The notes below the pieces were generated by a model. It was given only the letters and a program-made list of their open reading frames with translations. It was not told the origin of the DNA and ran no database searches. The position numbers and the translations under genes are program-made. A stretch of DNA of 64,000 nt from Bacteroidota bacterium (lineage in GTDB: Bacteria; Bacteroidota; Bacteroidia; Chitinophagales; Chitinophagaceae): NCBI GenBank assembly GCA_016868585.1, contig VGGR01000002.1, positions 246,662 through 310,661 of the forward strand, given 5' to 3'. How positions within the stretch are numbered: the stretch's first letter is position 1; every line of letters starts with the position of its first letter. Shown in pieces: positions 18,223-26,624 of this stretch.

Positions 18223-18792
18223 GTGAAAGACCCAATTTTATTTACACTTTCCATACAAGCCGAAAGCAAACGGCTGATCAAGGGACTGCAGTTATTGTTG
18301 TTAGCCGTCAATGCCTTGTTTCTTCTTTACCTTTTACTAACAGCTGACCAATTCAGTAAAATTGTTCAATTGATTGCTCCTTTTTTATTGTTAGTGGTTT
18401 TCCCTTTTATCTGGGAAAGAAAAAATCAAACTCCCATTGACAAGCTATCCAGGTTGCTCATGATCCTTGGGCTCTCTTTTGCTGCCAATTGGCTGGCAAA
18501 TTATTATTGGTTGCCTGGAATAGGAATGATTGGCCTTACCTATTTGTTTGTCCAGGCAATTCGCCCCATAACCATTTTGTTTTCCACGACCAATATCAAA
18601 TTCAATACGTTTCCTGCCTATACTTATTCGTGGAAAGAATTGGAACAGGTAGTCCTTAGAGATACTATACTCACCTTAAATTTTTGTAATAACCGCTTTA
18701 TTCAACATCCTGTGGACCTGCCAGATAATTTTAACACAGCTGAATTCAATCAATTTTGCTTTTCCCGATTTGGACAAGTTAAATACCGCTAA
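18223..18792 (+). CDS. Membrane protein of unknown function
   Basis: An 189-residue protein I do not recognise. It begins with GTG, six bases after the bshB1 stop. Four hydrophobic segments are visible: about 22-40, 48-63, 80-97 and 102-118. They are followed by a soluble C-terminal domain (YSWKELEQVVLRDTILTLNF) that resembles the general layout of YcxB-like or PH-like membrane-anchored proteins, but this is a loose impression. It is the last gene of the ccmE-led unit; the sequence after its stop holds decayed coding material in the same reading frame. Confidence 0.65.
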   Translation: MKDPILFTLSIQAESKRLIKGLQLLLLAVNALFLLYLLLTADQFSKIVQLIAPFLLLVVFPFIWERKNQTPIDKLSRLLMILGLSFAANWLANYYWLPGIGMIGLTYLFVQAIRPITILFSTTNIKFNTFPAYTYSWKELEQVVLRDTILTLNFCNNRFIQHPVDLPDNFNTAEFNQFCFSRFGQVKYR

Positions 18793-19202
18793 TCTGTTAT
18801 ACAGGCAGGTTGGCAAGAAGATCATTGCTGGGTTCCTGCCATTGGAATTGAATCAGCTATAAGACAAGACGGTGATGGATATGATGACAAAAAATAAAAC
18901 AAGGATCCCACTCACTACTGCAATCCTATTCCCATAATCGGTTGGTCAAGCATTTAATGGAAAACTGCTGCCAAATTTGTTTTTCCAGGCATGACTGATT
19001 CGATAAAAGAAGTGGAAGCATTGAGAAAATTGATTCGGATTGGTATTTAGGAAAAATGGGCGTAACAGATACAGGTGAAGCCATTGGTATTAAAAATATG
19101 CAGCAACACTTACGGGAAGAATGCCCAACCTTGCAGTTTGGTTATCTTAATCCGCCTATTGAAAGGATCAAGGGAAATTTCCAGTTGGACTTTGCCCATT
19201 GA
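18793..19202 (+). pseudogene. Decayed coding sequence in the large gap before the TonB-like gene
   Basis: This stretch lies in the largest gene-free gap of the window (18793-19333). It has protein-like reading frames broken by stops. In one frame, pieces containing GWQEDHCWVPAIGIESAIR, NPIPIIGWSS and AKFVFPGMTDSIKEVEALRK are interrupted by TAA at 18895 and 18955. Near 19038 the coding character moves to another frame, giving DWYLGKMGVTDTGEAIGIKN to a stop at 19200. No start codon or complete frame remains. I cannot name the ancestor. The residual sequence 19203-19333 shows nothing recognisable. Confidence 0.5.
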
Positions 19203-19333
19203 TATTTTAACCAAATTTTAAAGTAAGTAATATTGTTTCGTATAGGGTGTATTCGTTTGACCAATACCATTGAAAACTGATTCATAAAGGTTTCTGACAT
19301 ATCACTTATTTTCGCTTAACCTCCCGGTTGTTC

Positions 19334-20191
19334 ATGCTAAAGCGGCAAAATTCATACTCAACAAAAGCATTCAGCTATACAGGCCTTGTTGTTTTGTTGT
19401 TCATCCTAATGCTTTTCCTGTTAAAGTGGAAACTACCCTCCTTTGAAAAAGATGCACCCCTCAATGGGGTGGATGTGGAAGTAAACTGGCCCCCGGATCC
19501 TCCAGCTCCTTTTCAGGATGGTGGCGGAGGAGGTGGCCAAGACCTGGCCTCACCAGAACAGCCTGACATTGCCCAACCCGCTTCTCAAGACCCCGGTGAG
19601 CAACAATTATCTAAAGAAGGAGAAACCGATCCGTTGAGCAATCAAGCAGCTATTTCCAGTTCGTCCATAAAAAATAAAAACGCTAGAAGCCTGACATCCA
19701 ACAATCCAAAAACTAAACCTAAACCTAATATTGAGCCCCCTTCTCCCCCACAACCAAAAGCAGTAATGGGGAAAACCAATCAGAGAATTGGAGCAGGGGG
19801 AAATGAAGCTGTTGATTTCGAGAGATCAGGGGGAGCTGGAAATGGATGGGGAACCGGCAAAGGAAATGGTACAGGTGGTGGGGCTAGTGAAGGATCCGGA
19901 GGAGGCAGTGCGTCAGGAATTGGTGCAGGAAACGGACCTCAAGTAACACGTGGCGATCGAAGAATCGTAAGAAGTTACGCCTTTGAGGGCGAACTAAACA
20001 AGGCCACACTATATGTTACTATTGCCGTGTCGCCAGATGGAATCGGGAGATTTGTCAGCTTTGCCAAAGGATCTACTGCAACTGGATCCACCTATCGGCA
20101 GGCAATAGTACAGTACTTAGAAAAAATTCGTTTTGATATCAGCGACCATGAATCCATGGTAACCGTGCAATTTAATTTCAGAATAAACTAG
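19334..20191 (+). CDS. TonB/TolA-like envelope protein with Gly-rich linker
   Basis: Energy-transducer-like protein: a short cytoplasmic N-terminus, one membrane helix (about 15-32, YTGLVVLLFILMLFLL), a long periplasmic linker rich in Pro, Gly and Ser (about 45-205, with KTKPKPNIEPPSPPQPK and repeated GxGxG), and a compact C-terminal domain (about 208-285) resembling TonB/TolA C-termini (SYAFEGELNKATLYVTIAVSPDGIG). ATG 19334 is chosen; a TTG two codons earlier is possible. In related genomes such genes often follow exbB/exbD-type genes; here the upstream region is decayed and no such partner is seen. The gene ends 18 bases before folC. Confidence 0.7.
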   Translation: MLKRQNSYSTKAFSYTGLVVLLFILMLFLLKWKLPSFEKDAPLNGVDVEVNWPPDPPAPFQDGGGGGGQDLASPEQPDIAQPASQDPGEQQLSKEGETDPLSNQAAISSSSIKNKNARSLTSNNPKTKPKPNIEPPSPPQPKAVMGKTNQRIGAGGNEAVDFERSGGAGNGWGTGKGNGTGGGASEGSGGGSASGIGAGNGPQVTRGDRRIVRSYAFEGELNKATLYVTIAVSPDGIGRFVSFAKGSTATGSTYRQAIVQYLEKIRFDISDHESMVTVQFNFRIN

Positions 20192-20209
20192 CAAGTTTCA
20201 GGTTTACCT

Positions 20210-21517
20210 ATGAATTATCAAGAGACGTTGCAGTTTTTGTATGAGAAACTCCCTGAATTTTCTCGTATTGGTGAGCCTGCATATAAAAAAGATATTCATA
20301 ACACAGTGGCACTTTGCAATGCGCTGAATAATCCTCAGCTCAATTTCAAGTCCATTCACGTTGCAGGCACTAATGGAAAAGGCTCCGTAAGCCATATGCT
20401 GGCTTCCATTTTACAAGAAGCCGGGTTTAAAACCGGACTTTACACCTCCCCTCACTTATATGATTTCAGAGAGCGCATAAAGATCAACGGGAAACTGATC
20501 AGCCAGCAGGATGTAGTTGAATTCACGCAAAGCATGCAGCCACTTATCGATTCCATCAATCCCAGTTTCTTTGAGGTAACCGTAGCTATGGCCTATGATT
20601 ATTTTGCGCAGCAACAAGTTGATATTGCGGTTATCGAAACAGGCTTAGGCGGACGTTTAGACAGCACAAACATCATTACGCCCATACTGTCCATCATTAC
20701 CAACATTGGATGGGATCATATGCATGTATTAGGAGATAGTCTCGAAAAAATTGCCGTTGAAAAAGCAGGTATCATAAAAAACCAAGTCCCTGTGGTGGTT
20801 GGAAAAATGCAAGAAGAGTCTTGGCCTGTTTTTCTTGAAAAGGCAACACAGGTAAACGCGCCCATAGAGTTGGCTGAAAATACCCATACCGTTGATCATT
20901 TTCATTGGGAAAAAGGCAAGCTATTCATAAAAGTCAATTCATTAAAATCCCAGACACTCTTTGAACTAGATCTCAATGGGATTTACCAGTGCAATAATTT
21001 AATAACGGTTTTATCGGCAGTGGAGCAATTAATAAGGGCAGGGTTTTCGATTTCTCCACTTGCATTATACGCTGGGTTAAGCCACACCAAGAAGAATACC
21101 GGGTTACTGGGCAGGTGGGAGGAAATTAGAACGCATCCAAAGCTGGTACTGGATGTGGCACACAATGCTGAGGGCATAGAACAAGTACTGCTCCACCTTC
21201 AACACATCAACTTTGATAAATTGCATTTGATCCTAGGAATGGTAAAAGATAAGGATTGCGAGCGCGTGCTTGATTTACTTCCTAAGCAAGCTGCCTTTTA
21301 CTTCACACAAGCTCATCTTCCAAGAGCCATGCCGGCAACAGTGTTAGCTGCATTGGCAACAAAAAAACAAATGCGGGGAACCACACATGAGCATGTCAAC
21401 GACGCTATAGCAGCTGCTTTGCAATGCGCAACGCCTAATGATTTACTGGTAGTTTGCGGCAGTATTTTTTTAGTGGCCGAGGTTGACCGGAAACGCTGGG
21501 CCAACTTAGCCTTATAG
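20210..21517 (+). CDS. folC: Bifunctional folylpolyglutamate synthase/dihydrofolate synthase
   Basis: FolC joins dihydropteroate and glutamate to make dihydrofolate and later extends folate polyglutamate tails. It belongs to the Mur ligase fold: the ATP loop VAGTNGKGSVSHML is near residues 52-65, followed by YTSPHLYDFRERIKING, the ETGLGGRLDSTNII motif and TNIGWDHMHVLGDS. The C-terminal domain has LDVAHNAEGIEQVL and LILGMVKDKD. Length 435 is complete. It is the second gene after the TonB-like protein and faces an ABC-ATPase pseudogene on the other strand. A hairpin GCGCAG/CTGCGC overlaps its stop codon but has no T-run. Confidence 0.96.
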   Translation: MNYQETLQFLYEKLPEFSRIGEPAYKKDIHNTVALCNALNNPQLNFKSIHVAGTNGKGSVSHMLASILQEAGFKTGLYTSPHLYDFRERIKINGKLISQQDVVEFTQSMQPLIDSINPSFFEVTVAMAYDYFAQQQVDIAVIETGLGGRLDSTNIITPILSIITNIGWDHMHVLGDSLEKIAVEKAGIIKNQVPVVVGKMQEESWPVFLEKATQVNAPIELAENTHTVDHFHWEKGKLFIKVNSLKSQTLFELDLNGIYQCNNLITVLSAVEQLIRAGFSISPLALYAGLSHTKKNTGLLGRWEEIRTHPKLVLDVAHNAEGIEQVLLHLQHINFDKLHLILGMVKDKDCERVLDLLPKQAAFYFTQAHLPRAMPATVLAALATKKQMRGTTHEHVNDAIAAALQCATPNDLLVVCGSIFLVAEVDRKRWANLAL

Positions 21518-21519
21518 CG

Positions 21520-21975
21520 CAGGCTCCTGCGCACTTGTAGATCAAGACCGGTGGAAAAACGTTGGCGCCGGCCACCACTTAATTCCTTTACTTTGGTTTT
21601 TGCTTTATCCGCCAGACTGACCAAAGAAAGCATTTGCAAAGGATTGATTTGAGTATTATAAAGACCAGGAAACAGATCCAATTATTACTCCAAATTCAAA
21701 CCTGGATAATAACCACTGCCTTGCAACTGTACCTCAATTATTTGTTTAATGGCCTCCGCAGCCCTGTCTATGTTGTACCCCTACACTTTAACGGACCCAC
21801 TTGTTTATTCCTTTATTGTTTCGACGATCTCCAGCGTTGTGGTTTTTCCTGCACCATTAGGACCCAGTAGCCCAAATATCCCGTCGTGATGAATGGAAAA
21901 ACTAATTCCATTGACCGCATCAACATTTCCGTAACGTTGCTGAAGATCTAGTACTTCAATAATTGGTTCGTTCAT
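21520..21975 (-). pseudogene. ABC transporter ATP-binding protein, inactivated
   Basis: Reading leftwards from ATG 21975, the sequence begins as a normal ABC-2 type ATPase: MNEPIIEVLDLQQRYG, then the Walker A motif LLGPNGAGKTTTLEIVE. In-frame stops follow (ETIKE stop TSGSVKV stop GYNIDRAAEAIK, then two stops before LDLFPGLY). The signature LSGGRRQRFS survives, but it is joined directly to TGLDLQVRRSL, so the intervening segment with Walker B (normally LFLDEPT) is deleted in frame. The rest of the protein is missing where it meets the folC stop. The start codon overlaps the last 20 bases of fbp, suggesting it once formed an operon with fbp. Confidence 0.92.
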
Positions 21976-22987
21976 CTGCTAATTTTTTTTCAAGGTCGTC
22001 CATCATACCTACACTTCCAACAAAAAATGGACAACGCTCATGTAAGGAGCCGGGTATAATATCTAAGGTTCGGATAAGCCCATTGGTAGCCCTTCCACCT
22101 GCCACCGTTACAATAAAGGCAAAAGGATTACACTCATATAGCAATCGAAGTTTCCCCTCAGGACGAGAACTGGTGCCAGGATACATGAAAATCCCCCCCT
22201 TGATTAAATTTCGATGCACATCGGCAACCATACTTCCAACATATCGCTGACGCAATGGTCCTCCCGCTACTGATTCTCTGGTTTGACAGGCTTTAATATA
22301 TGCTTGAACGCCTTTCTCAAATTCAAAATAATTTCCATGATTAACAGAATAAATCTTTCCCCGTTCCGGACAACGAATATCAGGATGACTTAGCGTCCAC
22401 TCCCCAACAGAGGGATCCAGTGTAAAGCCATTTACACTTCTTCGGGTAGCATACACGAGCATGGTTGAAGAACCATATACAATATAGCCAGCCGCAACTT
22501 GCTGGCTTCCCGCCTGCAAAAAATCCTCTTTGGTTACCACTGTACCTTTAGGAGTTACACGTCTATACACGCTAAAAATGGAACCAATAGAAACATTTAC
22601 ATCAATATTGCCACTCCCGTCAAGAGGGTCAAACAAGCATACGTATTTAGAATGAATACTTTTCTCGTCATCAAAGGCTACAAAATCTTCTAGTTCTTCA
22701 CTGGCAATACCCGCACAACTAATTCCATGCTGTAGCACTTTAATAAACTGACCATTTGCGAAAACATCGAGTTTTTTCACTTTCTCTCCCTGCACATTTA
22801 CGGTGCCTGCATCCCCTAAAATGTCTACCAAACCAGCCTTATTAACCTCAACATGCACACGCTTTGCCGCCAAACCAATATTGCGCAGCAGGTTTGACAG
22901 TTCACCTGTTGCATGAGGAAAATCACGCAGCTGTTGTATGGTAAACTCATCCAAGGTCTGTACATTACGATTGACTGGCATGATCAT
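21956..22987 (-). CDS. fbp: Fructose-1,6-bisphosphatase, class I
   Basis: Hydrolyses fructose 1,6-bisphosphate to fructose 6-phosphate in gluconeogenesis. The metal and phosphate site CLFDPLDGSGNIDVNVSIG (about residues 117-135) and the preceding ISCAGIASEELED identify class I FBPase; later AGGRATNG and the C-terminal PFFVGSVGMMDDLEKKL complete the family pattern. Length 343 is normal. Its ATG shares one base with the stop of the upstream L,D-transpeptidase gene (TAATG), so they are translationally coupled; MPVNRN two codons in is an alternative start. A dead ABC-ATPase gene begins inside its 3' end. Confidence 0.96.
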   Translation of the reverse strand: MIMPVNRNVQTLDEFTIQQLRDFPHATGELSNLLRNIGLAAKRVHVEVNKAGLVDILGDAGTVNVQGEKVKKLDVFANGQFIKVLQHGISCAGIASEELEDFVAFDDEKSIHSKYVCLFDPLDGSGNIDVNVSIGSIFSVYRRVTPKGTVVTKEDFLQAGSQQVAAGYIVYGSSTMLVYATRRSVNGFTLDPSVGEWTLSHPDIRCPERGKIYSVNHGNYFEFEKGVQAYIKACQTRESVAGGPLRQRYVGSMVADVHRNLIKGGIFMYPGTSSRPEGKLRLLYECNPFAFIVTVAGGRATNGLIRTLDIIPGSLHERCPFFVGSVGMMDDLEKKLADERTNY

Positions 22988-24216
22988 TATTTTTGAAGAG
23001 TAAGTGTTTGAGTGAGTTTTTTTGCCACAGAGATCCCATTAAGTTTTGCAGGTTTCCAAAATGGCATTTGCTCTAGTCGCTCTATCAGCAAAGCCTGTAA
23101 TTTGAGATTATCCGCTAGTCCCTTTATTATTTTGAAATTAACAGGGGTACCATCCTGATCTACTACAAATTCAAACTGGATATAAACTTTTACAAAACCG
23201 GAAGGTAAAAAGTTCCGCATACTGGAGGAAACCTGATCCAAATAGTCGTTAAACGCAGTTATCCCTCCCGGGAATTGGGGCCATTGGTCTACTACTTCAG
23301 CAAGTTTGACAATAGTTCTAACGCGCTTGGAGGGCAATGACCGCGGCAAGGAGGCAGTAATCTCTCCAGTGGGTAATGAGGCAGAAATAGCGGAGCGTAC
23401 AGCGGTAGCAGTACGCGGGGCGTCATTAATATGATATTGCCCATCCCCTGTGATCAATACAATGGGTAGTTTTTTATTTTTTTCAAAATAGCAATAGGCA
23501 TCCGCTAGTTTTTCAGCAAACTTATTCAAAACAGGATCATCTTTAGTCCACTCATCCAAGTAGGCCTTACTTCTTGGCACATCAAACCGACAGGGGAAGA
23601 TATGAACCGGTATAAAGTCTTGTCCCGCATCTCGGGCAAATGCGGCCAGAATATATAGTTCATCTATTTGCTGGTCAGTAATTGGAATACACCCCACCGT
23701 TACACAACCACCATGAATATAAATATCCCCACCGGGCTTACTGGAATCGCTCAAAATACGATCACTGGCATTGGGATAATTTAAACCAAGTGATAGATAG
23801 TAATTACTGAACGGGTTAAACTCATTGATATAGTAAAATCCTTCTGGAACCTGGTAATCTCCTTGTACACGCTTTGGACCCAATGAACCAGCCAGCGCGC
23901 ATACAGGATATGTTTTAAATAAACTAAAAACAGATTCAGAAGTTTGCCTTACCCACACTTCAAGTTGACTGTCGTACTTGAAAGAACGAATATAAATTTG
24001 TGCAACTGGCCACTTCAATTTTTTTGCAACAAACTCTTTTTTTAATGTGTCTAACTTTCGCTGCATCGCTTCCTGTGGACGAGTAAAGCTTCTTTGATAA
24101 TCGACAAAGGAAAGATAAGGTGCAGATGGGTCAGCGCCAAGATTATATCCAGATTGCGCCCAACCCCGTATTGAACAATAAAAAAACAAAAGCAGCAAAA
24201 GCTTGCAGCGTTGCAT
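22987..24216 (-). CDS. YafK/DpaA-type L,D-transpeptidase-like protein fused to a TonB C-terminal domain
   Basis: A 409-residue exported protein with signal peptide MQRCKLLLLLFFYCSIRGWA. Residues about 70-210 form a YkuD catalytic domain of the YafK kind, with H168 and C176 in IHGGCVTVGCIPITD; such enzymes make or break peptide links at meso-diaminopimelate in peptidoglycan or to attached lipoprotein. Residues about 309-408 match the TonB C-terminal fold (WPQFPGGITAFNDYL, FVVDQDGTPVNFKIIKG, LEQMPFWKPAKLNG). Between them is a Ser/Pro/Thr-rich linker. There is no transmembrane anchor beyond the signal peptide, so the TonB-like domain is unlikely to be an energy transducer. It is coupled to fbp by a one-base overlap and follows hppD by 42 bases. 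Confidence 0.85.
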   Translation of the reverse strand: MQRCKLLLLLFFYCSIRGWAQSGYNLGADPSAPYLSFVDYQRSFTRPQEAMQRKLDTLKKEFVAKKLKWPVAQIYIRSFKYDSQLEVWVRQTSESVFSLFKTYPVCALAGSLGPKRVQGDYQVPEGFYYINEFNPFSNYYLSLGLNYPNASDRILSDSSKPGGDIYIHGGCVTVGCIPITDQQIDELYILAAFARDAGQDFIPVHIFPCRFDVPRSKAYLDEWTKDDPVLNKFAEKLADAYCYFEKNKKLPIVLITGDGQYHINDAPRTATAVRSAISASLPTGEITASLPRSLPSKRVRTIVKLAEVVDQWPQFPGGITAFNDYLDQVSSSMRNFLPSGFVKVYIQFEFVVDQDGTPVNFKIIKGLADNLKLQALLIERLEQMPFWKPAKLNGISVAKKLTQTLTLQK

Positions 24217-24258
24217 ACCACGAATGTACGAAGGGGATATCGGTTAAGGAGCAATCAA

Positions 24259-25392
24259 CTATAGGTTTCCCCTGGCTTCCTGCTCTCTTTCAATAGCCTC
24301 AAATAATGCTTTGAAATTACCCTTACCAAAGCTAACAGCTCCTTTACGCTGAATAATTTCAAAAAATAGTGTAGGACGATCTTCTACTGGCTTAGTAAAT
24401 TGCTGGAGTAAATACCCTTCATTATCCCGATCAACCAGAACACCTAATTCCTTAAGGGGTGTCAAGTCTTCATCGATGGCACCCACACGATCAAGTAAGG
24501 TATCATAGTAAGTGGTTGGAACTTGCAAAAATTCCACGCCTCTTTTCTTGAGTTCGGTCACGGTTTGAATAATATCATTTGTTGCCATGGCTACATGTTG
24601 ACACCCTTCTCCATTATAAAATTCCAGGTATTCCTCAACCTGACTTTTTTTCTTCCCCTCAGCCGGCTCATTTATAGGGAACTTAACGTATCCATTGCCG
24701 CTGCTCATGACCTTGCTCATCAATGCGGAGTACTCAGTGGAAATGTCTTTGTCATCAAAGGATAAAATATTCTTGAAACCAAGGACCTGTTCATAAAAGG
24801 AAACCCACTTATTCATCTGATTCCATCCAACATTTCCCACACAATGGTCAACATAGAGCAATCCACAATCAGTTGGTTGAAAATGGGGATTTGCCCATGG
24901 GCGGTAGCCCGGCATGAAAGCTCCCCTATAATTCTTTCGTTCAATAAACAAATGAACCGTATCCCCATAGGTGTGAATCCCACTCAGCACTACCTCTCCG
25001 TCTTTGTCCTGCATTTTTTGGGGCTCCATATAAGACCAAGCTCCGCGTTTTGTGGTCTCCTCCCATGCTCGGGTTGCATCCGATACACGAAGTGAAAGTG
25101 CTTTTACTCCATCGCCATGTTTATAAATATGATCAGCGATCGGATTATCGGTTTTCAATGGTGTTGTAAGTACAAAAATTAATTTGTGCTGCCGAACAGC
25201 ATAGCTGACTCGATCTCTGATACCTGTTTCAGGACCAGCATAGGCTAATGCTTGGAATCCGAAAGCACTCATGTAATAATGAGCGGCCTGTTTTGCATTT
25301 CCGACATAAAACTCAACATAGTCCGTTCCTTCCAAAGGCAAAAAGTCGGTAGTCGCAGAGGTGGATAATGGGCTGGTAATCGTTGTTTTCAT
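24259..25392 (-). CDS. hppD: 4-hydroxyphenylpyruvate dioxygenase
   Basis: A non-heme iron enzyme that converts 4-hydroxyphenylpyruvate to homogentisate in tyrosine breakdown. It has two vicinal-oxygen-chelate halves. The iron ligands are visible: a histidine in YVDHCVGNVGWNQM (about 177), a histidine in GCQHVAMATNDI (about 262) and a glutamate in LFFEIIQRKG near the C-terminus (about 345). Length 377 is normal. Homogentisate dioxygenase and other tyrosine-pathway genes are not in the window. It shares a 44-base divergent promoter region with purK. Confidence 0.96.
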   Translation of the reverse strand: MKTTITSPLSTSATTDFLPLEGTDYVEFYVGNAKQAAHYYMSAFGFQALAYAGPETGIRDRVSYAVRQHKLIFVLTTPLKTDNPIADHIYKHGDGVKALSLRVSDATRAWEETTKRGAWSYMEPQKMQDKDGEVVLSGIHTYGDTVHLFIERKNYRGAFMPGYRPWANPHFQPTDCGLLYVDHCVGNVGWNQMNKWVSFYEQVLGFKNILSFDDKDISTEYSALMSKVMSSGNGYVKFPINEPAEGKKKSQVEEYLEFYNGEGCQHVAMATNDIIQTVTELKKRGVEFLQVPTTYYDTLLDRVGAIDEDLTPLKELGVLVDRDNEGYLLQQFTKPVEDRPTLFFEIIQRKGAVSFGKGNFKALFEAIEREQEARGNL

Positions 25393-25396
25393 AAAG

Positions 25397-25404
25397 CAAA
25401 AGTA
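25397..25404 (-). promoter_or_regulatory. Putative hppD promoter, -7 element
   Basis: On the minus strand this is TACTTTTG, an exact TAnnTTTG match four bases before the hppD ATG, so transcription would start at or near the start codon. Confidence 0.45.
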
Positions 25405-25424
25405 AATTATTTTATCCGCTCAGC

Positions 25425-25432
25425 TATCTTTG
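25425..25432 (+). promoter_or_regulatory. Putative purK promoter, -7 element
   Basis: TATCTTTG matches TAnnTTTG and ends four bases before the purK ATG, implying a leaderless or nearly leaderless transcript. It is divergent from the hppD element within the same 44-base gap. Confidence 0.45.
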
Positions 25433-25436
25433 TCAG

Positions 25437-26585
25437 ATGACCAAAGTCGGAATACTTGGTGGGGGCCAGTTGGGACGCATGCTGTTGGAATCAGCTGCAA
25501 AATTTAAGGTAGAAACATATGTTCTTGAAAATCAAGAAAACTCCCCGGCTCGTCAGTTTTGCGATCATTTCCTTTTAGGCGATATCAAGGATTATGATAC
25601 GGTATACGCCTTTGGCAAAAAACTGGACTGCATTACCATTGAAATTGAGCAGGTTTGTGTAGAAGCTCTAGAAAAGCTTGAAGAAGAAGGAGTAACTGTA
25701 ATACCTAAACCTTCGGTGCTGAAAATGATCAGCAATAAAATTTCTCAAAAAGAATATTATCAACAACACTTCATACCCACACCTGACTTTTATATCACCC
25801 ACACCAGAGAAGAACTAAATACACTTATTGACTTTTTACCAGCGGTACATAAAGTGGGCCTTGGCGGCTATGATGGAAAAGGAGTGGAATTACTCTACGA
25901 TATAAACGATATCCAAAAGGGGTTTGACACTCCTGCTGTCTTGGAAAAAATGACAGAGATCAAGCATGAAATAGCTGTTCAGATAGCAGTTGACCAAGCG
26001 AAAAACATAGCTATATTTCCTCCCGTAGAAATGGTATTTGACCCAACGCTTAATTTGCTTGACTTTCAAATTTGTCCAGCCCGTTTGTCTCCAAGCGTGC
26101 AAAAAAAAGCAATCGAAATAGCAACCAAACTGGTCAACTCATTCCAATCCCCCGGATTATTTGCAGTAGAGCTTTTTATTGATCAATCAGCTAAGATTTG
26201 GGTAAATGAAACAGCTCCGCGAGTGCATAATAGTGGGCACCATAGTATTGAGGCCATAGCCACATCCCAATTTGAGATGCTATGGCAGATCCTTTTACAA
26301 GAACCGTTGGGCCCCACCCATGTACTAAAGCCGTCTATCATGGTCAATATCATTGGAGCCCCAAACTATCTGGGAACAGCTAAGCTGGAAGGAGCAGATT
26401 TAATTTCCGATCAAGACACTTTCATTCACTGGTATGGCAAGGAGACCACCAGACCCGGCAGAAAAATGGGTCATGTTACCCGTTTAAGTATTAACCCGGA
26501 AAGAGCAACTGAAACCGCCCATCTCTTAAAAAATAGTATCCGCTGCCTCAGTGATACAAAAGAAAATAAAGGCAGCTTCGTCTAA
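25437..26585 (+). CDS. purK: N5-carboxyaminoimidazole ribonucleotide synthase
   Basis: PurK uses ATP and bicarbonate to carboxylate AIR in purine synthesis; PurE then isomerises the product. It has the ATP-grasp fold with N-terminal GILGGGQLGRMLLESA, TIEIEQVCVEALE, the HKVGLGGYDGKGV loop, and the metal site in WVNETAPRVHNSGHHSIEA, followed by NIIGAPNYLG. Length 382 is complete. purE lies downstream at 32169, separated from purK by a three-gene efflux operon. Confidence 0.96.
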   Translation: MTKVGILGGGQLGRMLLESAAKFKVETYVLENQENSPARQFCDHFLLGDIKDYDTVYAFGKKLDCITIEIEQVCVEALEKLEEEGVTVIPKPSVLKMISNKISQKEYYQQHFIPTPDFYITHTREELNTLIDFLPAVHKVGLGGYDGKGVELLYDINDIQKGFDTPAVLEKMTEIKHEIAVQIAVDQAKNIAIFPPVEMVFDPTLNLLDFQICPARLSPSVQKKAIEIATKLVNSFQSPGLFAVELFIDQSAKIWVNETAPRVHNSGHHSIEAIATSQFEMLWQILLQEPLGPTHVLKPSIMVNIIGAPNYLGTAKLEGADLISDQDTFIHWYGKETTRPGRKMGHVTRLSINPERATETAHLLKNSIRCLSDTKENKGSFV

Positions 26586-26589
26586 GGGC

Positions 26590-26597
26590 TAGGTTTG
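26590..26597 (+). promoter_or_regulatory. Putative promoter -7 element of the RND efflux operon
   Basis: TAGGTTTG matches TAnnTTTG, lies just after the purK stop and 27 bases before the membrane fusion protein gene. It suggests the efflux genes have their own promoter rather than depending on purK. Confidence 0.4.
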
Positions 26598-26624
26598 TCG
26601 GAATGACCGTAACTACTACCAAAC

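Noticed and set aside
21517..21532. Hairpin GCGCAG-GCTC-CTGCGC over the folC stop as a terminator
   Set aside because: There is no T-run after it; it may be a remnant or chance palindrome.
21313..21681. A 122-codon minus-strand frame beginning MDLFPGLYNTQ
   Set aside because: It is the 3' part of the ABC-ATPase pseudogene continued as antisense through folC; not an independent gene.
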